Source: Protea cynaroides (taxonomy: Eukaryota; Streptophyta; Magnoliopsida; Proteales; Proteaceae). Taken from it: 64,000 bases of DNA. A program made the translations under genes and the position numbers. The stretch is from NCBI GenBank assembly GCA_028583415.1, contig CM053276.1, positions 119,033,666 to 119,097,665 of the forward strand. The letters run 5' to 3'. The notes under the pieces are model-generated. The model did no database searches. It was not told where the DNA came from and saw only the letters and a program-made list of their open reading frames with translations. Shown one piece after another: positions 9,541 through 21,400 of this stretch (position 1 is the stretch's first letter; each line of letters opens with the position of its first letter).

Positions 9541-10243
9541 TGTTAGGAGGGAAATGATCCCTCCACTTAAAATCTTACACGTGCCAAGTGCGCCTTCGGA
9601 GCCTGAGCGCTCGGAGTGTCTCGCACTCGGCTTCCCATGCCCTCGGCTTCCCTTGCACTCGGCCTCCCTTGTGCCCGGCCTCCCGGGTAGCGCTCGGAGT
9701 TAAGATCCTACCCAGTGGAGGGAGCCAGAGTCCTATTGAGATTCTGCTACCTCCGAAGAGTCCTTCTCTCAGTCTGATACGACACCCACTATTTCGGTCG
9801 ATCATTACTTACATGTTGACACGTGTCAGTCCCAAAGCTGACCTACCTAGCTTCCTTGGCTGAGGTCTCCAACTCCTACTCGGAGTCTACCACTTGAGTG
9901 TCCCACAGAGCGACACATGACAATCCTATTGGCGATCTATCTCTGTGAGTCCTGGTGCCTCCATGCCTCTTCCCAATCTATAAGTATAGGTCATCCCTCA
10001 AGGTAAACCCTAATGCGCTTACGCACTTACAAGTTACCAGCTGTTGTTATTCATCCCTCACGCTCAAACTCACTCATCGTCCCACTTTCTCTAAACTGGA
10101 AACTATCTCTTGACTGTTTACCTTGGGAATCTAACTTAGGCATCGGAGGGTACCCGGGGCTTAGGCGCCCCCCTCCTTTGTCTCATCTCTGTGATTGCAG
10201 GTCATTCAGAGTGCGGATCAACGGGAGATTTCCAACCGTAACA
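9541..10243 (+). mobile_element. 3' LTR of the Tat-like element
   Basis: The LTR starts TGTTAGGAGG and ends CCGTAACA, so its outer bases form the TGTTA/TAACA inverted repeat. A TATA-like CTATAAGT lies at about 9978, followed by a transcribed-looking leader. The word CTTAGGCATCGGAGGG at 10134-10149 with a C-rich run after it resembles the R/U5 region of Tat-type LTRs. The 5' partner is not in the window, so identity between LTRs cannot be used for dating. Confidence 0.85.
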
Positions 10244-11171
10244 AATGTATATTGTAACTTGTTTTTCTACATAATGAAGCATGTTCTTAGATTACTTATA
10301 ACATATATATAAGTTATATCAACATCATTTGCTCACTGGCTAGCTGGGATAAAATTATTATTCTTTAATCATAACTTGTTGCAAGTTGTAGAATGAATAG
10401 TTGATTATTTATGTAAATTTATATACTTGAATATAACTTTAGGTAAAGATTTTTGAATTCTGGACTAATAATGCTTGGAACCAGGAACCAGAACCGAGCC
10501 CACCCATTAATAAACAGGGATGGATATTATTAAGTTTGGAATCCATTAACTTATTGGATTGATTCTGGAAATAACCCTAGCAAGGACTAGAACCAATTAC
10601 CCAAAACTGTCCCAATTTACACCCTACATCCAATAGCCAAGAGATGATACAGATGGCGTATATGTTTATCTCTCAGTCTCTCACAACTCTAGCTCACACC
10701 CATGCGGCCTTACAGCCTTGAAGATTTACCATTGGTTCAACCTCAGTGGCAAAGGTCAGAACCGATGGTGCTGCGATGCTTGTTCATGGCCTTCACATTT
10801 GCAGGCATGGTTTTAGTAATTAGTATAAGGGTTGATTCACATCGATTCCGGTGTGACAAATACGAATCCAATACTTTTAACAAAATCCAAACGCAGGGGA
10901 ATGTTCAAGCGTAATTGTACAAAGCGTTTAACGATCAATAATTTAACAAAAAGATTCCCCTTTTGGGTAGGGTAATCCGTAATCATCGGTAAAATAGGAA
11001 TATATATCAATCATCATTTTTATTAGCCTTTCATTCTAAATTGTAATTGATCTCAAAAGCCCCAGTTGGGATTTGGAACCGACGGAATGTGACACAATTT
11101 CAATCGGATATTGCTGCCAGAGCCAGGATCTCTCTCCCTCACACACAGGCACAGCTCAAACCTCAGAGGAG
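10244..11171. other. Intergenic, no gene seen
   Basis: AT-rich DNA between the 3' LTR and the end of the esterase gene. The part near 11172 is probably the 3' UTR of that gene. Bases 10445-10620 have the repeated 'AACCAGGAACCAGAACC' style found in subterminal parts of hAT-like elements, but no ends could be defined. Confidence 0.5.
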
Positions 11172-12167
11172 TTAAGAAGAAGAGTTGGAGATGGAGTAGT
11201 TGGATGCGTACCTCCTCACCCTCTCATCGATCCACTCCCTCATATCACCCAGCACTCTTTGACTGTTCTCATCCGGCTCCCCCTGTATCAGTGAATGGTA
11301 CATACCGTCGTACAGCTTCAGCGTCTTGTCCTCGCTCGACGCCTTCTCGTACAGCATCGATGACGATTCCGGCGCCGTCACCCCGTCGGCTGTGCCGTGC
11401 GCCGTCAAGAATGGTGCCGTCACCTTCGAGAAATTACTTTGTATGTAGTCGGCCACCCTGAGTAGCTCTCTCATGGTTCCCACCCTGGGCTTTCCAGTGT
11501 ATCTCCGTGGATTGGAGGCGATGATCTTGAGCTTCTCGGGGTCCTTGATGGCCTTGCCCACCATCTTGTTGTCGGGCATGGAAGCCCACGTGTCGGCCAT
11601 CCCAAAAAGGAGTCCGTACAGAAAGAGTTGTAATTTGGAGGGTTTCATCGGTTCTGGTATCATGAAGAGTGGGGCCGAGAAGATCAGACCCGTCCACGTG
11701 TCCGGATGGGACTGTAAGTACATGAGCATGGTAGCGGCGGCGCCCATGGACTCACCGAAGAGGAAGGCGGGGAGTTGGTGGTAGTCGTCGCTGCGGCGGA
11801 CGGAGACGAAAAAGGAGAGGGAGGTGGCGGCGATTTTCTCCATGTCGCCGAGGTAGCATCGGACACCCTCGGAACGGCCGTGACCTAGGAGATCGGCGGC
11901 GAAGACAGCGTAACCCCAGGTGGCAAAGTTGATGCAGATCTTCTGGAAGAGCCAGCCGGTGTCTGATCCGTAGCCGTGGGTCATGAAGACGGTGGCCTTG
12001 ATGGGGAGATCCAACGAGACCGGTAAGAAGGACTGGGTGAAGATCATGCCGTTGGGTGTGTTGAAGTATGATTTGGTGTTGCACACCCCTTGGGACGCAT
12101 AGTACGCGTCTTCGGGCATGTCCCCCCAGAAGTTTGGAGGCACGGGCGTTTCGGAATCCGTCGCCAT
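11172..12167 (-). CDS. CSE: Caffeoylshikimate esterase / monoacylglycerol lipase-like serine hydrolase
   Basis: Intact, intronless, ~331 codons from the ATG at 12167. The family hydrolyses caffeoylshikimate to caffeate in lignin synthesis and also acts on lysophospholipids and monoacylglycerols; it is cytosolic or ER-associated. Numbered from an upstream in-frame ATG at 12221, the nucleophile elbow is GESMG (Ser158), the acid is in GTADGV (Asp279), the His is in YHSLIQGEPDE (His309), and HGYGSD (82-87) is the HX4D motif of plant members. Long stretches such as MPDNKMVGKAIKDPEKLK fit Arabidopsis CSE. I prefer the ATG at 12167 because MATDSETPVPPNFWGDMPE aligns with the usual N-terminus; the upstream ATG would add 18 residues. 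The upstream region is cut off by a MULE at 12414, about 250 bp from the ATG. Confidence 0.9.
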   Translation of the reverse strand: MATDSETPVPPNFWGDMPEDAYYASQGVCNTKSYFNTPNGMIFTQSFLPVSLDLPIKATVFMTHGYGSDTGWLFQKICINFATWGYAVFAADLLGHGRSEGVRCYLGDMEKIAATSLSFFVSVRRSDDYHQLPAFLFGESMGAAATMLMYLQSHPDTWTGLIFSAPLFMIPEPMKPSKLQLFLYGLLFGMADTWASMPDNKMVGKAIKDPEKLKIIASNPRRYTGKPRVGTMRELLRVADYIQSNFSKVTAPFLTAHGTADGVTAPESSSMLYEKASSEDKTLKLYDGMYHSLIQGEPDENSQRVLGDMREWIDERVRRYASNYSISNSSS

Positions 12168-12413
12168 CGTTTCGGAGGTTTGGGGAAAGGGTTTGAGGAC
12201 TTGCAGGTTGCAGAGTTGCATTTAAAGGTGGGGAGTTGGCAATTTCAAGTTATCAACCGAGGATGACGGAGATTGGGATTTGAGAGATGAAAAGCAATTT
12301 CCACCAACCCAGATTCTGAGATTTTTTTATTTGTCCTTTCTTAAATTCTTTTTGGGCCGGTAGACTGTAGCAGTTGAGGTTGAAAAGGGCGGGAGGACGT
12401 AGGCATGGAAAAG

Positions 12414-13386
12414 GAATCCAAATCGTCTCCTATGCGTACGGGCATAGGAGATTTCGCGGAGACCATTAGATGAGTGCCATCTGATACTTTTCAATCTGAA
12501 GGTCGAAATTAAGGAAAGGTATATTTATTATTTATACCAAGTTATACATTAAAAATCGCCCAAAACCATCTTCCCTAACCTTTCGTTTTCTTCCTACAAC
12601 CGAATGAGCTGCAAGCCTGCAATAGAAAAAAAAAAAAAAAAAAAAAAAAAGACGGAGAAAATCCTCGACGACGACGCTGGTTTCTATTCTTATTCCCTTC
12701 TCCCTGATTTTTATTTGTATGATGGAACCGCAATCGCAAGTTGTCCTACCAACCCATCTTAAGTCGACGTCAGGTTCGAAATGTTGTGTGGCGGAAAACA
12801 GGGGATCTGCCTCCAACCTCCCACCTACCGTTTCGGTCCCAACGGATCATCTGGGTATTTTCTTACCCCAAAAAAAAAAAAAAAATCAGTTCTGCTTTTT
12901 TCCTTTGCCATTGATTTTACGAAATGAAGGAATCCATAAAAAGAAGAAGAAAAAAAAAAGAATCTGAAAGTTGGATAAGAAGAAAAAAGGACTTTGCTTC
13001 TTTTTGGTCAAGTCTGAAGTAACCATAGATACTCTCGACCATGTCCCTCGATCACACCCCTTCTAACCTAAGAACCCTGAAAAACTCTCTCCATCCGTAC
13101 CACCCCTTCCCAGCACTTCGTCTCCGCCATTGCCATCATCAATGTCTTCGGCCTCCTCAGTTGTAGTGCCAACTGTGAAAACAGTTTGAAGTTACAGTAG
13201 AAAACCAACGGTAAAAATCTGAGAGAGGAATGATTTTGGGCGGTGTTTTCTATGTAACATGTTATAAAATAATAAATATAGCTTCACTTAATTTATACCT
13301 TCCGATTGAAAGAGTACCAGATGGCGCTCATCTATGGTCTCCGCCACGTCTCCTATGCCCGTACGCATAGGAGACGATTCGGATTC
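12414..13386. mobile_element. Non-autonomous Mutator-like element (MULE) 1, 973 bp
   Basis: Perfect 9-bp duplications ATGGAAAAG flank it at 12405-12413 and 13387-13395. Terminal inverted repeats of ~150 bp begin GAATCCRAATCGTCTCC and include a palindrome around CTCCTATGC/GCATAGGAG. A 9-bp duplication with long TIRs is the Mutator signature. The middle (about 12570-13230) has poly(A) runs at 12628 and 12873, and no recognisable transposase. A 94-codon minus ORF at 12532-12816 overlaps the TIR and looks spurious. The interior may hold captured host sequence, but I could not identify any. Confidence 0.88.
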
Positions 13387-13742
13387 ATGGAAAAGGTCTA
13401 TTAGATAAATCCGAATCGTCTCCTATGTCCGTATGCATAGGAGAGCTGGCGGTGACTGTTGGATGATCATCACGTGTTAGTGTTTCAATTAAGGGTGTCA
13501 ATACTGGGACCGAACCGGTAGCCCAGACCGAGTCGGACCAAACTAACCCGAACCCAGCCCAGACCGAAAACTTATTGGATGTGTTTCGGACACAAGCATG
13601 GAATCCTTATCAGGTTCGGTCCGGTCCGGTCCGGTCTAGCCCGTTGGGCACCCCATTAAGCAACACGATGAAAGCCCGATCCAATTGGCCCGGACCAAAA
13701 ACCCGGTATGGACCGAACTAATTTAACCCTAAAAAATCCCAG

Positions 13743-13750
13743 TATAAAAA
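13743..13750 (+). promoter_or_regulatory. TATA box, likely hAT transposase promoter
   Basis: TATAAAAA lies ~250 bp inside the left end, upstream of a pyrimidine-rich leader (13757-14440) with splice-donor-like CTCAGGTAAG at 14065-14074 and CTCAGGTAAC at 14439-14448. A spliced leader reaching the ATG at 15910 is plausible but not proven. Confidence 0.45.
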
Positions 13751-13756
13751 TCGCAT

Positions 13757-13889
13757 TTTAGGGATTCTGAGATTCTCATTTCTCAGAGTCTTCTTCTGTT
13801 CTTCGTTTCTTTCTGCCTCTTCGACGTTTAGGGATTCTGAGATTCTCATTTCTCAGACTCTTCTTCGTTTCTTTCTGCCTCTTCGACGT
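13757..13889. repeat. Direct duplication, two copies of ~70 bp
   Basis: TTTAGGGATTCTGAGATTCT starts at 13757 and again at 13827, and both copies continue to CTCTTCGACG with a few changes. It lies in the likely leader of the hAT transcription unit. Bases 13890-15909 beyond it hold only pyrimidine-rich leader and AT-rich intron-like DNA. Confidence 0.85.
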
Positions 13890-14777
13890 CTTCGTCTTCA
13901 CAGTTCACTTCACTGTTCAGTTCAGGGCGGCAGCCGGCAGGGCCTCACTCCTCAGGCTTCAGCAGCGGCGGTGGGCCTCTTCCTTCTCTTCATTCAGCTG
14001 CACCTCTCTGTCTCAGACTCTCAGCGACTCAGCCTCTCCGCCTCTCAGTCTCAGACTCTCAAGTCTCAGGTAAGATTTCAGACTCGATCACTCAATGCTT
14101 CTCCATTCCCAGTTCTCTACTCACTCTTACTTCCTCTCTCTCACTTTCACAATCTTTGATAAATCTCGGTTCTCTTCTCACTCTCACTCTCACAATCTGT
14201 CTTATTGTCCCTTTCTCGAGTCCCGACTCTCAAATCGCCCTTCATTGGTTCACTCCCTCTGATTTTCTAAACCAAATCTCTTAACCTCACTCCCTCTCCC
14301 GACTCTGCTCTCACTCTTTCTCAGCTTCTTTGCTCACTGACTCACTCTCACTCTCACTCTCACAGCAGCGGCATATATTCGTGGTTCCCCAGGACCCCAA
14401 GGTTGCAACAGCGACGGCGCACAGCCCTGGTCCTCAACCCTCAGGTAACTGTTCAATTTATAAAATGGAATATAGTCATGTTAATTTGTTAACAAGTATG
14501 ACTACATGGAGTTACTGTTTTTCCATTCTAAGTTCTAACACATAAATAAACATCACCCAATACAATATACCAAACACATTATGGATTGTATATTCACATT
14601 AAAATTCAAATTAACCCAAAATCTGGGTTCAGGGTATTACACTTTGACACTGGAATTTCAAAGTATTTACCAAAACTCATAATCATACATAGTGATATAA
14701 ACCAAAACTTCCAATGAGTCTATAGACGTCACGTTAGAGGCTTCCTGAAAGGTCCTCCAGTGGTGGATATTATGCAT

Positions 14778-14857
14778 GGTTGGGCTCCAGCCAGACAAGT
14801 CTTGGTAAGAATTTACTGGTTGGGTTCCAGCCAGACAAGTCTTGGTAAGAATTTACA
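14778..14857. repeat. Direct duplication, two copies of 40 bp
   Basis: The 40-bp unit starting GGTTGGGCTCCAGCCAGACA occurs at 14778-14817 and, with one change, at 14818-14857. It is a recent local duplication in the non-coding 5' part of the hAT element. Confidence 0.9.
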
Positions 14858-14964
14858 TTACAATTACATTTTTTGCATACCTACTAACTGAAGATACTGT
14901 TGTAACTATATATTCACTTCTTCTAGCTGCTATAATCTTCTCCTTGCTAACAAAATTTGGAAAC

Positions 14965-14989
14965 ATATATATATATATATATATATATA
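14965..14989. repeat. (AT)n microsatellite
   Basis: About 12 AT units, followed by a short imperfect TATATA extension. Confidence 0.9.
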
Positions 14990-15909
14990 CTATATATGAA
15001 AACTAAAACCCACATAGCCTGATTTGAGGAAAGTACATTCCAATTATTAGCATTCTAAACTGGTTCCCACCTCAACAGAACAATAAGTTACCTTTAAAAT
15101 TGTTTCATCAGAAAGGGGGAAAAAAACCCTATTTCCTAAAACTACAATTAAACAATTAAACTTCCAATAGTTATCAAGGAAAGCTTGCTTTTTCCTAAAC
15201 TTCTCATACTGGTTTAAGCACTTGCTGAAGTGGTGCCGTCTGCTAGTATGGTTGGCTATAACATAAGACCACTAACCTATAAAACGAAGTAGATACAATT
15301 AAACATTCTTAAGCTCGCAGAAGAGATGATTTATCCAGAAAAATTACTTTCTTGTGAATCAAAAGAAAAGAATACCGAAAATGCCCAATGCAGCAACAAA
15401 ATAAAAAATTCCCCCAAAAAGTTTTGGAAGGACAAACTAACATCAAATTATTTTGATGTAGAAAGAAGCAAAATCCAGTAATAGAATATTGATCTTACTC
15501 TATGAGATGTTTGAACATATGGAGACTTTCTAGACAATGCCACCTGCAAAAGAAGAGCAAAAACATAATATAAACACCCAGTTAATAACACGCCAAGAAC
15601 CTGGTTCTAGTAAAGCAGTGAGCATCAACACAGGTAAGACTATTGTCATCTAAAGATGTGATAACTTTATAAGAAGCAACATTCCAAAGATGATATCAAA
15701 AGAATGTGTAATTATGATTGGAACATCTGGCACCCCAAACAGAATGTGTGGGGATGCATTGTTTTCTTTGGCCATCTTTTGTTGTTATCTTAATTATTAA
15801 TGAAGTATAGTTTGGGGAATATATTTCTTCTTATATGTTTTAATTTCTTTGAATAGGATTAATTATTAATGAAGTATAGCTTGAAATATATTTTATTATT
15901 TTTATAGGA

Positions 15910-18319
15910 ATGACAACTCCACTTAATGAACTTACTACTGGAGATATAATGGAGGGTGTAGGCACACCAAATGTAGATGATTTGTCTGATGATGGACCTT
16001 TAATTTGCCTCCTGATTCAGCTAGGGCGGTAAGTTTTGTACCTATAAAATATGGCAAGAGAAAAAGAAGAAGTTCTGTTTGGGAAGGTTTTAAAGTCATT
16101 CCTGGGGACACATATGATGATGGAAAGGAAAGAGCAGAGTGTCTTAAATGCAAGATTGTTTATAGGGCTGACACTTGTATTAATGGAACTGGTACTCTTA
16201 GGAGACATCTTAAGAACTGTCCTAAACAAGACAACAAAGATGTAAAGCAAATGATGCTTGGTAATCAAGGGAAGATGGAGCTGAGAGAGAGAAACATTGA
16301 CTTAAACCTAGTGCGTGACAAAATCACTCGGCTTATTGTTAAGCGAGAATTACCCTTAAAATTTGTCGAGCATGAAGAGTTTAGGGATTTGCTCTCTTAC
16401 ATTTGTCCTGAATATTGTCATATTAGCCGCAACACACAAATGGCTCAAATTACAAGGTTATATCATTCTGAAAGTAAAAAAATCAAGGATTTCTTTAAAT
16501 CCTACAATGGGAAGATATCACTCACTAGTGATATGTGGACATCCATCACCAATGATGGATATATATCTTTGACAGCACATTTTGTTGATAAGGATTGGAG
16601 TTTACACAAGAAGTTGTTAAGGTTTAGTCTCATGCAACCACCACATTCAGGGATAGCTATATGTGATGTAGTTTCTAAAATGTTGCATGAATGGGGCATT
16701 GAGAAGAAACTTTTCTCAATAACTTTAGACAATGCTGCTTCCAATTTGTGCTTTGTTGAAATTTTGAAATCAAAGTTGAATTTGAAGAATGTTCTTATCT
16801 GTGATGGTGATTTCTTTCATAATCGATGTTGTGCACATATATTAAATCTGATAGTGCAAGATGGGTTGAAATGCATTGATGATTGTGTCTCTTTGATTCG
16901 AAACAGCATAACATATGTGAAATCTTCCCAAAGTGGGAAGATTAAATTCATGGACTGTTGTAAGGAATTGGGTATATCAACTATTAAGGGTCTTCATCCT
17001 GATGTATGTACTAGGTGGAACTCAACCTACCATATGCTTGAGTCTGCCTTCTTTTATAGGAAGGCATTTGAAAACCTTCAGATAAAGGACAACAACTATA
17101 AGAATTGTCCAAATTCATTCCAATGGTCAAGAATTGAAAAACTGATAAATTTTTTACAACCCTTTGATGAGATCACGATCTTGCTATCAGGTTCTAAGTA
17201 TCCAACTGCAAACTTGTATTTTTTTAATGTGTGGAAGATTCACAAAAATTTATTGGAAGAGTTATCAGTGGAGAACAACTTTATGAATGATATGGTAGTG
17301 GAAATGAAGAAAAAATTTGATAAGTATTGGAATGAGTATAGCCTGATTTTGGGCATTGCATTAGTATTTGACCCTCGCTACAAGTTTGCTTTTGTAGATT
17401 GGGCATTTAGAAAGATTGTTTTGCTAGATCCACTTGCATATGATATGTCTCTTCGTGTGAAAAAATACACCAGTTAGACTCTTTACTGCATACAAGACCA
17501 TGGATGCAGCTGGTATCGAGGCTTCCACACCTTCATTTAGTTATACTGGACCTGCCGAACTAGAGGTAATTAAATTATCGTTGTTTTTATTTTTATCATT
17601 TTTTCAATTGTAGATTATCATATTCCTATTTAATCATATTAATGTTTTAAATGTTTTACAGGAGTTTTCAACATTTGATAGTACCATGTTGATTGATAGA
17701 TATGGAAAATCTCAGTTGGATTATTATCTTGAAGAACCAAAGCTCCCATTCGATGATAAGTATCGTCAGTTTGATGTCTTGGCTTATTGGAGGCAAAATG
17801 GGTCAAAGTATCCGGATGTGGCACGTATGGCTAAAGATGTCTTATCAATTCCAGTTTCAACAGTTGCCTCTGAGTCAGCTTTTAGTGCTGGGGGTCGTGT
17901 CATTGACAAGTATCGTTGGAAACTATTACCTTCCAATGCTGAAGCATTGATTTGTCTGCGGGATTGGATGTTTGATATAGATTTTAGAGGTAATTTTTCA
18001 ATCCAAGCTAACTTATAAGTTATAATTGATATATTAATTATTGACAAATATTTCTTTATATTTTATCTATAGCTGAGCCTGTTGATGATGCTGAGGACGT
18101 AGCCATGGCTTTAGGAAATGTGTTGATAACTGATGATTTGCCAATGCCAGCCAATTTAGTGGCTTCAACAGTTCCTCCTTCGAGGTGAGCTCTAAGCCTC
18201 TAAGATAGAACCATTAAAGGAAAATTAATTGTACTTACTTATTTCTTTCAACATGAAATGCTTGACAATTATCTAAATTTGTTCACAGCATTGCCAGCAC
18301 AAGCACAAATATGCAATGA
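15910..18319 (+). pseudogene. hAT transposase, BED zinc finger (RICESLEEPER-like), two frameshifts
   Basis: Exons are 15910-17565, 17662-17989, 18073-18184 and 18289-18319, all GT-AG. The transposase binds the element ends and cuts and joins DNA. In order: a BED finger (CLKC, then HLKNC), SDMWTSI with the first acidic residue, ITLDNAASN with the second, the CAHILNLIV and CTRWNSTYHML motifs typical of hAT, a middle segment KYWNEYSLILGIALVFDPRYK, and the C-terminal dimerisation domain (VLSIPVSTVASESAFSAGGR, WKLLPSNAEALICLRDW). One frameshift is near 16003, before the BED domain, and another near 17472; translation would stop at 17477. The main 490-codon frame begins with TTG, so it has no ATG of its own. 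It is probably dead, though recently so. Confidence 0.88.
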
Positions 18320-19673
18320 ATGCCTGAAGTAGATCCAGATCCACCCAAGGTTCCATGGTTTCTAATTTCTCAGTTTAGTCGTATATAACTATGTTCTCAA
18401 ATTTGTAGCTTTAATTCTTAGTTCTTTGTCCAACTTGCAGTTTTGCTGCTACTCTAATGGCCAATGGCTGAAATATGTTGATGCATCTGTCACTGTTGTC
18501 GGCATAAGTAAGGTGCTGCACAAGCAAGTAATGGTAGGAGGTTTAGCCAGAAATAGATCTTGCAAGGAATATTAATTGTATAAATATTTTGTGGAATGGT
18601 TTCAGACACTGGTTGTACTAGTTTGTGATGTTAACAACTTGGTAAAATTGAATTTGGATACTTCATCAATTTAATGTCTTGGCTTATTTGGATACTTTGA
18701 TATATTTACTTGTTGAACTGTTATCTTAGCATTGGTGGTGAGCTGCATATGCTTTTCACTGTGGACATGTAATAATTGTTATTATTATGTTTTTTTTTTT
18801 TTTTGAATAAGTCTATTTTGATATTTACAACTTGGCAAAGTTGAATGTGGAAACTTGAATATAGAGGCTTGTTAGGGAGTACTCTCACTCAATTGATATT
18901 GCAAATTTGGAGTGGAAGAAAATGAAGATACCACCAATTCTTTCTTTTTCAGAACATGCTCGATTGTTCAAATTAACGTAACTTATGAAGGTGAGCTTTC
19001 CAATTTGTCCAGCTTTTGAGTCCTAAGGTAATGAAATATATGTCTATTGTCTATGTTGTGTGATGTAAAGTATGATCTTACTTAAAAACATTCAGAGAGT
19101 TAAAACATGATTCAGGCTACTATTTTATATGGTTCATGTATTCATAATAATATATTTCACCTCCTGAAAGCATTTATGAATACATTCTTGCCTTGATGGC
19201 TTTGGCTTACTAAAGTATATTTAAACTTGCTTTGTTATTAAGATGTTGCAAATGAAATGGTGGCAGAGATGCAGGCAAGCCAGATCTGAACATGGAAAAC
19301 TGAAGTGATGGAAGTCTTGTTGCTTCTTTGTTGGCACACAAATTAGGGGTCACACAGGTTGTATTGAATAAGTCTCTGCTTATTGCTTTGTTATTATTAG
19401 TTTGAAGACATAAGTGTCACTTCTCATTTTAGTTCACAGTTGATTTAATTGCTATGATTCATACAGATTTCATCACCCTGAGATTGAGGAGTTTCTTTAA
19501 AGGTTATAGACCTACTCAGAATGAAGAACACATGTGAGTTTTGCTTCTTCACTTTTTCTACTTTTAATTTATTTTGTTTTTTGGTTTAAGACTAAATGTC
19601 ATTCATTTGGGAGTTTGGCAGTTTGCAGAGGTGTTAAAGGAGCAGAGCAAGCCAATCAATTTATCATGACAAT
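18320..19673. other. hAT 3' non-coding region
   Basis: AT-rich DNA after the transposase stop, with no open frame of note. Short TTGGCAAA/CAACTTGG phrases recur (18640, 18830). It ends at the solo LTR. Confidence 0.5.
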
Positions 19674-20376
19674 TGTAAGACCCGCACTCTGAAAACCCGG
19701 TCTAAACCTTGGTTTTGTGTCGTGACAGGTCTTCCAATCATCACCGAGCCAGACGGGGCAAGCGGATAACAAACAGGTACGAAATCGGACCTAAGTCAAC
19801 CAATTATACCTGATTTTAGGTATACCAGTCGATGGTACCGGATGATGGTACCAGTCGATCGGTATGGCCTACACAGCTATGTGCGGGAATTTAGAAATTG
19901 GTCTCTGCGGGTCCCGCTTTCCTGATTTCGAATCCTAGAAGTTTCCTAATCCTAGTAGGGTTACTAAACCCTATTTCTAGCCTATAAATACACCCTTAAA
20001 CCTCTCAAATCTTTTCCATTGTCTCTCACAAACCCTAGAGAAGAGAAAGAGCTTGGAAAGGAGAAGGAGCTAGGAAGAAGAAGGAGGTGCCGCCATTACC
20101 GTTTGACGAAGCTCACGCTACGCCTGTCAACGGTAAGTGTTTGAATCCATCTTCTTACCCTATGAAAGTTGTGTGGGTGGATCAATACCATGCAAAGTAT
20201 GTATTGATCTAAAACCCTAAATTGGCCAATAAACCCTAAATTGCCGTCAAACCCTAGATTCGAGTTTCGTGATGATATTCATCGAAACGAGATTTGAATG
20301 AGTTGGGGATAACTCTAACTCAAAGCCTAGACTTAGAATGGATAGGAGAAACCCTGAAAATCCGTGGAGGATGATC

Positions 20377-20570
20377 GACGGCAGTCGAAGAACCCATGTA
20401 TGGTCTTCCGGAGACATACCGGTCGACTATACCGGTTGCACATAGTGCGACCGGTATGTTGCGACCGCTATCTCTCGGGAGGTTATCTGTGGGGACCGGC
20501 TGACCATACCGGTCGCCAATCTTTCCCACAGAGCTGCGACCGGTACATGCCACCGGTCAGCTCTGTGAGG
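20377..20570. repeat. Cluster of ACCGGT motifs in both orientations
   Basis: CGACCGGTA / TACCGGTCG-like words occur several times in ~190 bp (for example 20419, 20428, 20450, 20508, 20539, 20551). Related TACCAGTCGATGG words lie near 19830-19860. The cluster falls downstream of the LTR TATA box. Confidence 0.6.
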
Positions 20571-20936
20571 GTATTTTGTGATCTCTGTTGGTTTCCGACC
20601 AACATGAAACCCTAAACAATATGTTCTAATGAAACCCTAATATTGTAGGACTTTGTGACTTATCGTTTGGACCTTGCGACGTGGAGCAAGTTAACGAACG
20701 AGCGTCAGGTAAGGGAATCTGACCTAAACCTAATAATTAATAGACAGTAAATCGTTGTTAATCATTGAATATCTATGATGTGATGTTTGTGCATATTCAC
20801 ATGCCATCCTTTACTTTCAGTTATTATTATTGTTCATGCATTCATAAGATGTGATTGTTAGGCATGTGATTGTTTTCGTTGGTGTGTGGAGTGGGGCATG
20901 GGCCTGAGATCGCTCTTCACACTGGCACCTTTTGTA

Positions 20937-21400
20937 GTATTCTATCTTAACATGCTTGGTACGGGTGGGGTATCAGGGGAAGGTCGTGGTACGGTGGTCT
21001 CCGATATTGATGTTGTCCCGGCCATCGTTGTGTGGTACTGAGGATTCCGAATCGACGCTGGCTTGTCCACGATGCTTTAGCTCTATCTCTATGTCGTAGG
21101 GAGTTATGTTGGGATAGGGTCTACCTGCATATTGTTTCTATCCTAGTGGGTTAGTTGCGGATAGGGTATCAGGGGGAGGGGAGGTGTGGTGGTCTCCGAC
21201 CCGGCCTGCACGCTTTAGCTCTATCTCTATGCCGTAGACGGCTGTCTTTGGGATAGAGCATACATTGTTGACATATAGGATTGGTTAGTTGCGAGCCCAG
21301 GTTTGCGAGCCCGGGCCGATGGGGGCTTAGGTCTTGGTATGGGTAGAGTATCAGGGGAGGTGCGGGTATACCTTAGCTCTATCTCTATTCCATGATGGGT
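20937..21400. repeat. Imperfect ~190-bp repeats in the solo LTR
   Basis: GGTATCAGGGG is followed by GGTGGTCTCCGA in the first two copies, near 20969 and 21156, with a degenerate third near 21347; TTTAGCTCTATCTCTATGYCG follows near 21076 and 21215, with a third copy near 21373. About 2.5 units of ~190 bp are present. Confidence 0.65.

Larger units (their letters stand above)
1..10243 (+). mobile_element. Ty3/gypsy LTR retrotransposon, Tat/Retand-like, 5' part outside window
   Basis: In order on the plus strand I see the end of an integrase reading frame, a tandem-repeat block, a long ORF on the opposite strand, a polypurine tract and a 703-bp LTR starting TGTTAG and ending GTAACA. Integrase at the end of pol places it in Ty3/gypsy. 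An antisense extra ORF with the 'putative gypsy type transposon' domain, and tandem repeats between pol and the 3' LTR, are known traits of Tat-lineage elements such as Grande and Retand. The element is inactive: integrase and antisense ORF both carry stop codons, and a 4.4-kb solo LTR sits inside it. Bases 10244-10248 (AATGT) are the expected right copy of the target-site duplication; the left copy and 5' LTR are outside the window. Bases 921-1090 and 1641-1903 are non-coding spacer. Confidence 0.85.
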
